DNA of 64,000 bases from Lingula anatina (GCF_001039355.2 NW_019774280.1:457416-521415); one strand, 5' to 3'; counted from the stretch's first letter, positions 1 to 14,526 are shown. The notes: generated by a model from the sequence alone, not told the origin. A program made the numbers and translations.

Positions 1-239
1 GTCGGCTCGTGTGGTATCTATAGAAATTGCTTATAAATAAAACATACAGTATATGAATAAAAGCTTCTTTTTTTCAAGCAAAAAAGTCAGTTCTTTATTT
101 ATCTAGTTCTTTATTTATCTAGTGAAGACCCATCTCATCAAGTAGGCTAAAGGTGTTTTATCTAGAAGTCCTTGTCCGAGAAATCTGGTCCATATCTGGT
201 TAATATCAAATGTCACATATTATAATGAGAATCTAGAGT

Positions 240-1130
240 CACGCACACGGCCCCACTTTATTAATCAATATCTCATATCTTGATAACAGTTCATAAATGA
301 AATACGTCAAAAACCTTTTGTTCGTCAACTTAACGAACAAACATGATCTTCCGAAGAAAGGGAATTGAAGATTGATGAAAAGATACTTGTTCGAAGAAAA
401 CAGATAATATCAACTTATCCTCTTGCTCCCTATTAGTTTGTCGTTTTCCCTAAAATAAACTGCTTGGTGGATGGGGTGGATTCTTATGTTATCATTAATT
501 ATAAGTAGCATTTATATCTCAGTATCCAGTCAAATTGCAAGTTGGGTCAGCTAAGAGGGTAAAAAGGTCCACTTTTGTGAAAATGAACCTTGATATTGCT
601 GGCAACTCTACCATCTGTCACGCATCCAGTGTCGGGAAACAAATCTCACTACCCAGGATTTTCAAAGTGTTTATTTTCAAATATCAGGAGAACAAAACCA
701 ATCAAATTAAATATCTATGTGGAAAAAGATTCATGGCCACATGTAGGTACTTGTAAGGAAGAAATTAAATAATTTCAAGGTTAAGATCGATGATTTAATC
801 AATTAATCTATAAAATCATCTATTTATTACATCACTACCAAATGAATGAAGTAAAATGAAGAAGGGTTAAATAAATGAACAAAAGAAAACAGTAAATTAC
901 TATTTTTTATTTTAAGTATTGACTACATCCTACAAAAAAGTAGCCTCCCATGTTTTATCAAATAAAAGCATCCGCAGATATTGATGTTGCATCGAAACGA
1001 TGGGATGAAAAAGTGGATAAGCTTGCTCCTGTACTGAGAGAGTTTTATGTTATACGAGGGGTCACCAGCAGGCCTTGCATCAGTTCCACACAAACAGCAA
1101 GTACGCTGTGTTACATCAGCAAAGGTAAGT
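240..1130. repeat. Upstream flank block, duplicated at 4880-5460
   Basis: No gene is seen here. Parts align by eye with 4880-5460: the stretch around 268-368 with 4913-5025, and the stretch near 1095-1125 with 5410-5445. It appears to be the distal part of the duplicated promoter and first-exon unit. Confidence 0.55.
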
Positions 1131-1251
1131 CTCGAAAATGCAGAAAACTGAATGGCCAAAACGGCGTGAGGCAGGGAATGTGTGAACGCTCAAATAAACC
1201 GATTTCGGTTGATCGTTCATGGCAGTAATCAAATGACAATGCCAAGGCGGG

Positions 1252-1285
1252 TGACGTCACTCGTCTTAAACAGCTAAACTATAAA
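1252..1285 (+). promoter_or_regulatory. Exon 1a core promoter: CRE palindrome plus TATA box
   Basis: A full TGACGTCA palindrome (1252-1259) lies 20 bases upstream of TATAAA (1280-1285), which is about 50 bases before the exon 1a ATG. The spacing fits a start site near 1310 and a very short 5' UTR. The CRE would be bound by CREB/ATF-type factors. The same 8-mer also occurs elsewhere in the window, so its function is only inferred. Confidence 0.55.
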
Positions 1286-1331
1286 TTTTCAGAGAAGAAG
1301 GCATACTAGTCATCGATCTACAGAAAGGACA

Positions 1332-1714
1332 ATGCTATTGTCAACACAAAACCAAAGTCTCGGTTTGTTTGCTGCTCAGAGCTTGTCAGCTAACAGTTTG
1401 GCCTATCAACCGGGTGATAAACCAGGGACCGTCGACCAACAAAACCACACCAATGGTACCGTCCCAGAACAATGGCCCCTTGAGAATTACTACTGTCTTG
1501 GGGTTTTTCTTGGCTTGATTGGCGTTCTGGCGTTCACTGGAAACAGTTTTATTCTCTATCTTTTTGCCAAGACTAAAGAGCTGCAGACGCCTATCAACGT
1601 GTTTGTGATGTCACTAACGATCAGTGATTTGGCCATCTCCGTGGTCGGGAACCCGTTTGCGTCGTCGTCCAGTTTTGCGTCGCGGTGGTTGTATGGAGAA
1701 ATCGGATGCACTTG
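1332..1714 (+). CDS. Opsin alternative first exon 1a
   Basis: Encodes residues 1-127 and two bases of codon 128: an extracellular N-terminus with sequons NQS, NHT and NGT, TM1 (about 54-78), TM2 (about 88-112) and the Cys of the extracellular disulphide. The ATG is set by alignment with exons 1b and 1c and by a TATA box 47-52 bases upstream. The donor is TTG|GTAAGT. It joins exon 2 to complete Trp128. A G-rich run follows the donor. This exon differs from 1b and 1c mainly in the first 25 residues and scattered TM positions. Confidence 0.88.
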
Positions 1715-4700
1715 GTAAGTATGTGGTGGGGGTGGGGGGGGGGGGAAGTAGGGAAGGGGTAGCTTGAAACGACCCTGTAGGTACATCGGGACATCATGCT
1801 GGATTTAAAAAAGTGCTTGAATCTGCGTGAAGGAAGACTAACTTTTAAGGGTATTGCAAACCTTTATTTTCATTCAGGTACGAAAAAGTTTCTTTCATCT
1901 TATCGTTCGATAATGTATCTATCTTTGTGCTTATTCTAAAAAAACAATAAAAATCCCCTCGAAAATATAAAATATCGGTATTTATATTTCTCTTTGCAAA
2001 CAAGAAGCATGGGCAACTCAAAGCTTTAATAGTCAGTTTAACACCTTTCTATTTTGAGGTGAGATGGTAATCAGTATAGTTCGTAACTTTATCCCTGAAG
2101 AAGATTTTATGACGAAAATTGTCATAGTTTATCACAAGGGTATGGGTTACAATCTTGTGCCGTCATTTTGGTTGAAATGTTTTAGTTGTGGAGTTATGAG
2201 CCCTTAATTACATATTTTCATTAAACAAAGGCGTTATTTTGCTTTATAAAAGATCAAATCTGAACTAAGGCTTTTAAGAAAAATGCTGCCAGGGTTCTGG
2301 TAGTTTCATTAAATTGGCGTTGAAACGGTGTTCGTTAATTGTTGCTCAGGTTAAGGAGAAATTTGAGAAACCGATTTTTTTAAATCAATTTTACCCTAAA
2401 ATTGCAATGATGACGTCACCAATAAGAAAACATGTATTTAAATGTTAATAAGGTTAGTCACTGAACACTGAAGTGGTTATCAGTTATCCAAAAGAATGTA
2501 TGTAAGGCAGTAAATAGGGAGTTTTTGGCCAAGGCTAGAGGTAACTTAAAGTAAACGTATTTTATTTAAAGGTGAGATAGCGATGGGAATTATGTCTACG
2601 AAAGCAATACAAAAGCGACAAGTAAATCATAGTCGAAGTCGCACTGTAGTCCTTACTGAACCTATGAACAGAAAGCAGCAAGTGGATAACAGCTGTTAGC
2701 TTTAGCGTTTTATTGCGCCGCTCTCACTAGCCGCCATTATTTCTGACCCCACTCTCTTCCAAATCCCTCAAAATCTTGCCAGACTTTATTCAGAGTTGTG
2801 AGATTTTGGGCTATCCCGGATGATACCATTGCTTTAATGTTTTAATGATATATGATCATATTATTAGGAAAATGCAAATTTAAAATCATTTAATATTATG
2901 CCATGTGAACAATTTTATTCAATATAGAGAAAATACCAGGCTGTAGATGCGTTATCAGTTGGGTGCAAGTGTGTTTGGATATATATCTTTTTGTGATAGT
3001 GAGCTGGTGTATATACATGTATAGGTGTGTGTGCACATGTTGGGGTGAGTGCTTTGAAATCATTTGTTCGAGTAGGTATTAAATTTATTATTCTCAAAGC
3101 AAACAATAAAAAAAGATAACACATAATTTGCCTCACTTCCACATTCTTCAACTACTTGATGTTGGTAAAAGTGTCAAAGACGGAGAACTGATTTTGAGGA
3201 GCATGAATCTTCATTCCGACAGGTGCGACGGCCGCAATGCAGTAGCAGGCTTGTGTCTCTCTCTGGCATCTCCCCAGCACCGCACGAATAGCGTGTGCAA
3301 GATGCTTTGCAAGCAGAAGTGAGATTCCAATACATAAATAGCTTAATTTCTTAAACAGCGTTTGTCGATCCATAAAGCATGTCGTGTAAACAAATAAATG
3401 ACTGGATTGCCACCCGAGCCATCTCCAAGCTGTCTTGTCCATCAGCGCAAACAAAGGCGGAAGGCGGCATTGATTTTATGCCGCTGAAACGATGAATTGC
3501 CAATTACATGCCGCGCTATTCACTGAATAGATAATGTTAAGCCTCTGAATTATAAATTTCCATAGAGTATGCGTGAAAGTCAACTACCGAAAGGATAATG
3601 CTGTCATCAGCACAAAACCAAAGTTTTGGCTGGATTGCCGCCCAGAATTCGTCAGGTGTCACTTTGGCCTATCAACCGGGTGATAAACCAGGGACCCTCG
3701 ACCAACAAAACCACACCAATGGTACCGGTCCAGAACAGTGGCCCCTTGAGAATTACTACTCTCTTGGGTTTTTCATTGGCCTCATCGGCGTTCTGGCGTT
3801 CATTGGAAACAGTTTGATTCTCTATCTTTTTGCCAAGACGAAAGAGCTGCGTACGCCGACTAACATATTCGTGATTTCTCTAACGATCAGTGACTTGGCT
3901 ATTTCTGTTGTCGGGAATCCGTTTGCGTCGTCGTCCAGTTTTGTGTCGCGGTGGTTGTTTGGAGAAAGCGGGTGCATTTGGTAAGTCGCAATTTTTATTT
4001 ATTATTTATATATTTATTTATTCATTTTTGGGGGGAGCGGGTAACCAAGGTAGCTTAGACTGGGTTCCCACAGATTTAGATCGATCCATCTGGATCGACC
4101 TAACTCCCTGGGGGTTCACGCTAGATTGCTGCCAGCTTCCGGGAGCCGAGCGCGCACAAAAGTTTATTACCCCCTTACAACTTTTAATAGGCGGGACAGA
4201 CATTTAAGCGGCTAAGCTGACAGTAATCTAGTGAGAATCCCCAGGGGGATAGATCGATCTAAATATCTGTGGGAATGGTCTCTTTAATCGAGGCTTTAGA
4301 GTGCAAACGAGTGACGTCACGCGAGGTATTAAAAACGTGATAGAAAAGTCAGGTATACTTTTAATAAATGAGGGTAAAACTTATTCTACAGGGTTTAACA
4401 ACATAAAAAAATGCGTATAAATATTGAATTTTTATCTTAATTGTATAGAGTGCAAAGATCAGTAACGATATGTGCTAATATGATCGCACTTACGTAACGG
4501 GGGGGGAGGGGGGGGCAGGGGGGAGGGGGGTTGTTCACCGGTTATGTATTGTCACTGGCCCTGTATTCAATGACATTTGAGCTAAACTTCGGTGATGGTG
4601 ATCTTCCAGTACACACCGTGACGTTAAACGATGAAAATACAAGCTTAGGTTTGCTAAAGCCAATTTTCGTCATTATTTATATGTATGAAGAGGTATGCAC

Positions 4701-7546
4701 TATTCTGCTCCTAATAAACCGTTAAATCTGTGAAGACTTTATCCTATGCCTTAAGTATCTATAAGTGTCCCTGACCGTATTGCCGAGATGTCGCATATCT
4801 GCTTGTTAACGTCTACTGCTGCATATCTCAGCCGATGTGTTTATCATAGACGTAAAACAAGTTGACGTTGCCAAGGAGAATTTCGCGCTTGTGATCCCAT
4901 ACCTTTTTTCTATGAATATTATATCTTGGCAACAGTCACATGTAATAGATAAATGCTGCAAAAGATTTTACTGGACAACCTTACGAACAAAAATGAAATT
5001 CCGAATGGAGTGAATTGTCAAGTTACAAAGAAAATACATAAACACAATGCTTGATGTTCTAACATTTCATCATAGTCCTCTCTGTCACATCTCTTCTAAC
5101 CAGGTTCTTGCAATGAACAAAAGTTGTCACAGCTTCAGTTTCACGTATTTTTTACCATCTAGCACATCACTGCTGTGACCCGCTTTGCGTGGTATCTTAT
5201 ATTCTATCTGACATGGATTATGCTACAAAAATACCAGGTTTTCAATCATTTAGACCTCACAACCCCTCAAATGCACTGGTTTCTGTATAGGTATGAAATG
5301 TTCACAATTTGTAAAGACACCGTCAACGCATTCATTCACAATGAGGATACGAAAGTTTTATCTTTGTAAGCGAGTGCCAAACGCATATTGGAATTACGTG
5401 TATCTCCTGCAGAGTACGCAGCATGCTACATGTAACAGCAAAGGTAGTCTATTTGCTTTCTTTGAACTTGCTGATTGTGTTGGCAGGTTCGATGCAATAT
5501 CTAGATTTTATTAACAGACTGGTACGTTATGAAGTAACGTTTGCAGATACCATCAGGACGTATTAAATCCCTTTGAGAAAAAATAAGAACCAAGACCTTG
5601 TTGCACTTTTAAGATATCACTAGTAAAAAAAAATATTTAAATTAAGGGCACCTCGGCTGCGATCTACAACCATTCTGATTCGGTGTACGCGTCAAAATTT
5701 TTTAAACCTGCATTGAACCATTTCGAATGAAACAAAAACGCTCTCTGAAGAGGAGACAAAAATAACCTTAACATGGTTATATAAAATATTCAGATATTAC
5801 AAGAATATATGCATGAATACAGGTTTACATAATTTTCATTCGAGATTGATGAATATATATAATATTAGTTCTGCAACAGTTATAGGAACATTGCATAAAA
5901 AAGATAAGAAAGTTGTCTCACTTCGACTTTCCTCAGCTACTCACTTTGAGGCTGGGAATATCGTTCGTAGAAACTTGTTGCATCGAGTCTTTTAGGACTG
6001 AAAATTGGCTTTGAGAAGTATGCATCTTTATTACGCCAGTTGAGACGATGTTAATGCAATATATAACCAGAACTGTACGAATAGCATGCACGCTATATTG
6101 AATGGTGTAAGCGGAAGTGAGGTTTTTAATACATAAAGAACGGAATTTCCTAAACAGCGTTCGTCGATGTCTAAGGCATAGTGTAAACAGTTATATAACT
6201 GGATTTCCAATTGAGCGATCAAAACATCCAAGGACAAAGCCATCTTTAAGCTGTCTTGTACATCAACGTTAACAAAGGCGAATGGCGTCATTGGGATTAT
6301 GCCGCTGAAACTATAAATTGCCAATTGCATGCCGCGTTCTTTTCCAAAAGGATAATGTTGTCATCAGCGCATAACCAAAGTTCTGTCTGGGTTGCCGCCC
6401 AGAACTCGTTAGATATCAGTTTGGCCTATCAACCGGGTGATAAACCAGGGGTCCTCGACCAACAAAACCACACCAATGGTACCGGCCCGGAAAATTGGCC
6501 CGTTGAGAATTTCTACTGTCTTGGATTTTTCATTGGCTTGATTGGCGTTCTGGCGTTCATTGGAAACAGTTTCGTTCTCTATCTTTTTTTCAAGACCAAA
6601 GAGCTGCAGACGCCGACTAACATATTCGTGATTTCTCTAACGATCAGTGACTTAGCTATTTCTGTTGTCGGGAATCCGTTTTCATCGTCGTCCAGTTGGG
6701 CGACACACTGGCTGTATGGAGAGGGCGGATGCACCTGGTGAGTGGCAATTGCTTTAATGTTATTACAAAACTGGCTTCAAATTAGTTCTCGGCTTGAGGT
6801 TTTCTTTTGCAACTTATTCACGAAAGAGAAAATATGTGTGCAGAATAGATAAATGATAATGTGGAGTTCTATTATGCGTCAGGCAGGCAAGTAATCAGCG
6901 CGCGCGCGTGTGTGTGTGTGTGTGTGTGTGAAAGATGCGTTTGTGTACATGTGATTGTGTTGGGCGTGTGTTGTTGATGTATGTTCCCGCATGGGCCATT
7001 TGTACACGAATTTTATCAATATCTGTCTACGCTATTATATGGGGGTTATGTGGTAAGCAACGGCTGCGGTACGGTCAATATTTTTTATGCTTTTAAGAAC
7101 TTTTATTGCTCACATACCCTGTACGCACTACATGGAATATAAGGTGTGAGCACCGTGTACCTTATGCTTCAACATGCAGCTCCTAAGGCGCCGGACTGCC
7201 TTCTCTCTGCTGTTGCTTCCACGTCTTTCCCATCAGTTTCACCTCCGAGTTCCAGCCCTCTCCCCCCCCCCCCCCCATGTCGTTCTCTGAGTTCCGCTGA
7301 TGTTGCAATTCTTTTTACAGCAGTTGTTAGGTCGACAGGTGGCTGACATTTCTGTTAAGAGTAGAATTTTCAATCATGGACACTTTAACTATTAGAAATA
7401 CTAAGTTGTGACCTGTGGCTTTTGTGATCCGTGACTTTACATTACGGTTTTGCCCAGTTCTTTGATAACAAATATTTTAATTTTCACTTGGCCGGGAATG
7501 GTCATTTTCTGAAATCACTGGATTGAAACATTTTGAAAAAACACAC

Positions 7547-7585
<39 letters not shown>

Positions 7586-10413
7586 CTGCTTGTACCAAAG
7601 CATCATAACAACAACAACGTGAGCTTTTTTCCCCTTTTTGCTCGGTTTATTGCTCATAAATCCTTGCAATACATTACTGTTCTTCCGGTGCTGGCGACAG
7701 ATAAATGCACTTTTTTCAAAGGTTTTTGAGCGTGATTGATCGAGTAATAAGGAAAACGTCATGTTAATACTATACAAAACGCCAATTTGAATGACTTTTT
7801 TGTGTCGTCACCACGGCCTGCATCTTCCAACCACAGATATAACGCTTGGTTTTACTTTTATCGTTAGGCTGTAGATATTTGCCTTCAACATTGGATATCA
7901 GAAGATTAAACAATCAACACGACACAAATTCAACTGACACCCGAAGCATGTGCAGCCATTTCCCCTACGATAAGGGCGAGCTTTCTCTCTCAGACATACA
8001 CAATGCTTATTTCAAGATTGGATATACATTCATCAATAAATGAAATATTTTTAGTGTTTTAGAATGAATAATTAATTTCTGTCTGCTCCTTCATTTTTAA
8101 GAATGAAGAACATCGGTTCAATAATTGCTATATGAAGCCGACACTACCTGTACTGTGCATCATATTTTTTCCTGACAAAGGAACGCCAATCCAATGTAGA
8201 TGAATAACCGTCATGCAATGATTGGTTTGTAATATCAGATGGTGATCTCTAGGTGTGTAGGCCATTTTATTGCCTAACCCTGTTTTCGGTCAATTACGTG
8301 TCGTTTAAAAGGTTCCTACCCTTATCGCGATGTTTTTCCTGTTCAATAATTGTCTTATCCCCCAAAGACTAGAATAATTGCAGCAATAATCGCTCGAGAG
8401 AACTTAATCACGCTGGGGACGGAGCATGGGCGGACAATCACCCTTGTTTCATTGATGTTAGAACACAGCTTTGCAGCCAGCCACTAATGACAACTTTGAC
8501 CAGTGTCAAATTTGTCAGAACTGTGCGAGACACCTGTTCCCTGTGTGGTGATCGGTTTGGCTTACTATGAGGGGATAATATAATTGTTTGCAGTAATATC
8601 GTTTTTTAAATACGTTTTTCATAAAATGCGTCTCACGTAAAATAGATTTCTCAAGAAAATAGTTAACTGTAAAAAGCATTTTGATTTTAAGATAACCAGG
8701 CAAATATCTCGCAAGTGTTCACAAGCTCGGTGGTTAAGTTCAGCCAATTCTTTTAGTTAGTTAGTTAATTTTATTCCCATATAAGCAAAAGGAATTACAT
8801 TGCGCGGGCAAAGCTTTTGTTGTATACGGGTTTGACCTTTCTTTTGTTTTTCTTTAATATTTAGTTAAACACATTCTTATACATCTGCATACGTCATTGA
8901 CAGGGCCATTGAAAACCCTTTCTAAGTTTGTAAAGTCTATGGTAGGGAATTTGTTGCGGTAATCAGCCGTATAAATACAATCACATATTGCGTGTTTCTC
9001 CGTTTGTATGTTGCCGCACTCGCAGAGTCTTTGTTCGCGTGGCTTTTTCGCCCATCTGCCTGTCTCGATAGCCAGACTGTGTGCAGAAAAACTTAATCTA
9101 GAGGCTGGGATTCTGTCCTGTCCTCCTTTACATTTAAATGGTAGTCGTCTTAATACACGGAGTATAGACATAAATACATAATGATGATGGCAGTGATTAA
9201 AAGCTGCACCGAATGGACAAAGGCTCCAGTCGTGCACGATCATATTCGCTCGCTTACACTTTTTTTAGAAAACATTGTAGACGATTGCATATATTTTTTT
9301 GATGTAATGACTTGTAAGGCTTGTCAGTGACTTCCGCCATAAGACATAGTGTTCTGCAAAAACAATGAACGTTGATAAAAAAAGGTTGCCTATGATATAC
9401 CTTATTTTATTGAACTTTATTCTCAGTTAGTCTTGGTGAAAGAAACCTTGTAATTTTTTAATACACGTCATTCGATGACTCGTATAAACTGCTTTATGCA
9501 GTTGCTAACTATGCTAAGACTGTCATGAGCCCCACTAGAGTATAGCGAAACCCGAAATTCCCTGGTAGTATGGGATAACAGCTCAGGAAGTAGTGAACAA
9601 ATTTGAGATCAGTTCAAACTTGGCGCGATAATTAGAGAAGATCTGTCAGTAGATTTACATCATACCGGATGCGAGAAAAGCTGTTTGACGGTAGCTAAGA
9701 AGCTTACCCAGACTCCGCCAGGATGAACTCTTTAATCCAATGTTCCAAAGACATAATTAGACAAAATGTCTATGTATATGCTTAAGGTATAATTTTCGTA
9801 TAAAAAATGCTCCAAGGTCATATGTTTTATGTGTAATTGTTCTGCAAACTTTAAAAAAACATGATTTGTTTAGATCTAATGAGTATCACAGAAATATTAG
9901 AAAAAAGTCTTTTGCAAATGCAGCAATGAGTCAAGCAATAAATCATTAGCTTGTGAATTACAATTCACCCAAAAATCCCTTTTTATCTAATTTTGTTTGA
10001 ACAGTGACACAGCGTTAGCTTAATTTAACGAAATAAAGGACATTTTTAGAAAGTTAACCGTTTTCAAAGTGTTGCCATTAAATACTACTAACTGTATATG
10101 TCCCACCCCAGCAAACACGGAACGTTTTATAACGTAACGATAACGTTTTTGCTATATAAACGTTATGGTAACGTTATAATAACGTTTCATCTGATAAACA
10201 TAATTTCCACCTTACTGCCTCTTGTAGTATTTGCCTAAGATATGTACAATATCGAAAGGGTGAAGGTTGATTGCTCAGGGTTGAACGACGAGGAGAAGCT
10301 ATGGACATGTTACTTTCAAAATCTTAAAATTGTCTTTCTCCTTCAACACTCAACACGGCCATTTTTTTTTACCATGAACGAAGGTTCCATTCATTTTCGA
10401 CATGTACCAGTAC

Positions 10414-10459
<46 letters not shown>

Positions 10460-13400
10460 CAATGTCACTTAGCTTAACCTCGCGAAAAAAAAAGCTTCAG
10501 GACCAAATCTGAATACAGGCATAATAGTAAGTAAACGATCACTCCATGCACTTGACGTCATTCAAACACTAGATGACCTTTGTCAACCAATAGTGAAGTA
10601 CGATCTGTAGTAATGTTAATGGTTTTACAAGTCAGAAAAGACAGAACGCAATCAGGGCAAATGTCTTGAGCAACCAAGTTAATTATCTAAGTGCCGTGAA
10701 AAATCACAGGTTTTAAGGAAATTATGCGAGCTGTGTGTGACATCCACTGTATCTTCACAAATGTGCACACCGCATGTCCTTCGCTGCCTTTTATCGAGTT
10801 TGTTACACAGAAAGTAGGCTTTATATCGTTTAGCCATTCTAAACTAAAACATCCATTGTCGGAATTGGCATTTTGCTCTTTAGAGGTTCCCATCAAATGG
10901 ATGACGGGGTTCATTTCCCCATATCTCTGTGGACGGCTAGATAAGAATAAAATCTGTTAAACGCACGAAAGAAACCACTTAGAGATATAAGGAAAAGTTT
11001 AAGAGCCTTTGATGTACACCCGTCCTGCAAAGACAGCGGTAATGGATGCTTTTACGAAAAAATCTAGACGCAGATTGTCGCGTTTGAAGATAGGACAGGC
11101 ATTAGCTCTTTTTAATTTTTTTTTTGTTTCGTCTTGAGCAATTTTCATCTTCGGTTTTTTGGTAATAGAAAAACTTTAAATACTAGCAAAAGGCCACAGA
11201 AAATTCTTGGTAGATTTTCAACCTGAATCCTTGTTTCACTAATTATTTATTTATTTATCAAAGCATTCTAAGCTTAAATTCATCCAGATAATAGTCTGAA
11301 CATAATTCATCTTAAAACAGGAAAGGAAACATTCTTTTCGTATTATGAAGCACAGGGGAATTATAAAGCAATCAAACATACGTGGAGTTAGTGTACATTA
11401 TGCCCCATTTTCATAGACACCAACGGTCTAAGAAGATCCACGTAACTTCTCAGGGACTCTCGCTGAATGCAATCAGTTAAGCAGATAAAGGTGCCTCCTC
11501 CTGGCGTTAAGTAGAATACAGAATGGCTGGTGTGTTGGCATATACGGGCACGTTGGAAACAAGAGGAGGCGTGTCATTCAGTTAAGCTAATTGCACTCAG
11601 CGAGAGTCCCCACAGGGTTGGATCGATCTAAGACCGATGGGAATGAAATCTAAGGCCTGTATCACCAGTGACTCTCCCGCTCCAAGATATGCTAATGCAT
11701 ACGTAGGATACTAACAAAACGGGTGTGCCTATTACGCCGAATTTCATTGACAACGTGTTAATTGTTTCTGAGGCATTTTTCAGACTCGACAAGCAAGGAA
11801 CATCCACTAATTTGCCGATTAAATCCATACACACGAACATATTTGGAGAGATTATTTTGTTCTGTCGTCATCATTGGACCTAAAATCTAGGTGATCCATT
11901 GCTGAGCCTCTTTAATTATTTCTTTGTGCGTGAGAAAATGAAATGTATGCTATTTTTGCGTCACATCATTAGGCGTCTCCACGATAATTACAACTCTGTA
12001 TATCGCATAAATTGGACAAAAGTCTTTCAACGTGCAGCATGATTAGTTTTTTGACTCCTTAAGCAATTGCAAATTAGAGTTTTTTAAACTCTGTGTACAA
12101 CGTTCTTGGCATCTGCTTTCCAATGTTATGTATCCTAATTATCTAATGCACACGGAATACTGTAGTGCATATTGCATATTGTATGAAGAATATTTTGTTG
12201 GAATATAGAGATGATGTAAAGTTTATACTTTTTATAATGGACTTTCAAAAAAAATTGTTGTCCCCCAAAAAGTAGGCACCCTCGTTCAAGGTAAACCACC
12301 CCAACCGCCACTGCAAAGGATTATATGTTTTGTTGGGTGGATATTAGGGGAGAAAAAAAAGCCCATTAATGTAGCCAAATGTTAACAAGCACGATAAAGC
12401 TTTGGTTTTACTCAAAGGTATATAAGACTTAGGTCCATATGACTGAAAATGGTCATTTAATAATAACGAAAAAGAATATAATACAATTTCACAAAAACGG
12501 GGGATAATCACACATCCCTCGTGGTATGTAACTACCTTGATATATATATATATAATCAATAAAGTAGGTTAATGAGTGCAATTAACATTTATTAAGAAAA
12601 TATGTGGAACAACAAAAGCGATTGGAGCAAGAAGTTGGTACAATGAAAAATAAAGGTCATAAGATGTAAGACTAGCTCACATCTCCGCTTTTCTCAGTCT
12701 TTGTTGGTTATCGGTATTTTAATGAAAGAAGACAATATGACTGATACGAAAACAGATACTAGATCGGGAGGTGTTTTGATTTATCACACAGTTTACGAGA
12801 TCGCAGAAAATCCGATAGCCACAGCATTTAATCTCCCGCTGTTGATAATAGGATAATAATGGGATCTTAATGCCACACTGATGCCTTGTCTGATCTCTCC
12901 TGAGCGAAGTCAATCTCTGCGATCAGAGAAATTCTCATTAGTCGTCTTATTCACCCTGTTCCTATACTATACTATGCCATGAAGTAGTTTTCTGACTAAG
13001 TCATCTTCAAAGAGTGTTGTTCTCCAATATTTTGATGGTGGCGAAGTCTTTTTGTTCAAGGTGACAGGTGCTGTTGCCCATTTTAACAACAGGAACCATT
13101 TTTAAAAAATAAATAAATAAATAAATAAATAAATAAATGAATAAATAGAAAAAAAGAAAGAAAAGAAAAGAAAAACGTTCGGCCGAAATTTGATCTCAAC
13201 TTTTAGACTTAAATTTGACCAACTACAGCTAAAGCTAAATTCTTAGTAGTCGACTTTAATGTAGTTTATATTGGTTGTATTAGTTTGAAGCGCAAATAAT
13301 ATCTTGTTGGTTTAAAAACAAGCGCAACATTGCATTTGATTACATTTCTACTGATTTGTCTGGGATCAATGTACTCGTAGAACTAATTTCCAGTTAAAGG

Positions 13401-14491
13401 TCACGCAAAAAACAAGACCCAGTAGAGAGTCAAGAAATATCCGGGGGGGGGGGGGGGCGATGGTGGTGGAAATGCATAGGCTTGATACATTCTGCCGCCT
13501 CACATTATAACGGGCCCACTTTAAATCGGATTGACGATTGTATCCCTTGATATGTGGCCATGCTATATCCAAAGGTTTTAACTCATAATGCAGATAAATG
13601 AATTTTCGCGATTGACCTTAAACTCTTACCAACAGTAGTCCATGTAAACTGCACGTAATGAGATCTCTTAGAAAGCTTCCAAATTATTTGGGAAATTACT
13701 TTACGGCCATTAAGCCCTAAGCCACTGGATTGATCTTAATTGTTTCCTGAATTGGAATGTCCAACCCCTATTTGCCGACCACAGAAATTGATATAAATTG
13801 AGGGTCGGCAAAGGTATATCATGAGCGTTGGCCTTTAATATAACAAACAGGTTAATTTTCCTGGAAAGTTCAATAATCTACCTTTAATCATCAAGGTACT
13901 GTACATCCTAATTTAAAACCGCTGAAAAAATAACAGTTTAAATATCCACTTTATAAACTTCTATTTTTATTGTCATACGTGCAATTCAGAATTTTCTGCC
14001 CCGTTTTGTAGGGTAGCTGTACAATGTGACAAGAAAAAAAATTAAAACAGCGAAAATGATCTATTTGTGTAAAAAAGTAAACTAAGGAATATTGTCTGTC
14101 CATTGTGAAGTGAGTTTACAACAAAGATAAAAAGTTGATGTCGAATCATTTCTTTCAATACTGATTACATTTGTTCTTATGGTATTTATATTTTTTATAT
14201 TTTCTTCCGCAGGTACGGCTTTGCAAACAACTTCTTTGGATTGGTGTCGATCACTAATCTTTCTTGCATCGCCATTGACAGATATATTGTTATATGTAGA
14301 CCAACATCAGGTAAGATTAGCTCTGTCTGTCTGTCTTTCTTTCTGTCTGTCTGTGCGTCTGTCTCTCTGGCTGTTTGAAGGTATGTCAATCCTGCTTTCA
14401 GCGTGGTCTGTGTGACTAAAATATAACACTCTCGCTCACTCATACACATACGCACACACACACACACACGCACACACGCACACACACACAC

Positions 14492-14526
<35 letters not shown>

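Larger units (their letters stand above)
6738..14212 (+). other. Opsin intron 1 (from exon 1c)
   Basis: About 7.5 kb with no copy of exon 2 and no other convincing exon. It holds a TG tract (6899-6930), a CA tract (7553-7586), a LINE remnant (about 8757-9243), an AACGTT repeat (10117-10190), a TC tract (10414-10456), a MITE relative (11408-11645), a TAAA tract (13107-13148) and a G run (13441-13457). Confidence 0.7.

Noticed and set aside
6256-6354. N-terminal extension of opsin exon 1c
   Set aside because: No matching ATG, it overlaps the TATA box and it is not shared with 1a or 1b.
7146-7346. Pro/Ser-rich open frame with a C run
   Set aside because: Low complexity, no splice or domain support, inside the opsin intron.
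7502-7777. Open frames over the CA tract on both strands
   Set aside because: Produced by the dinucleotide repeat.
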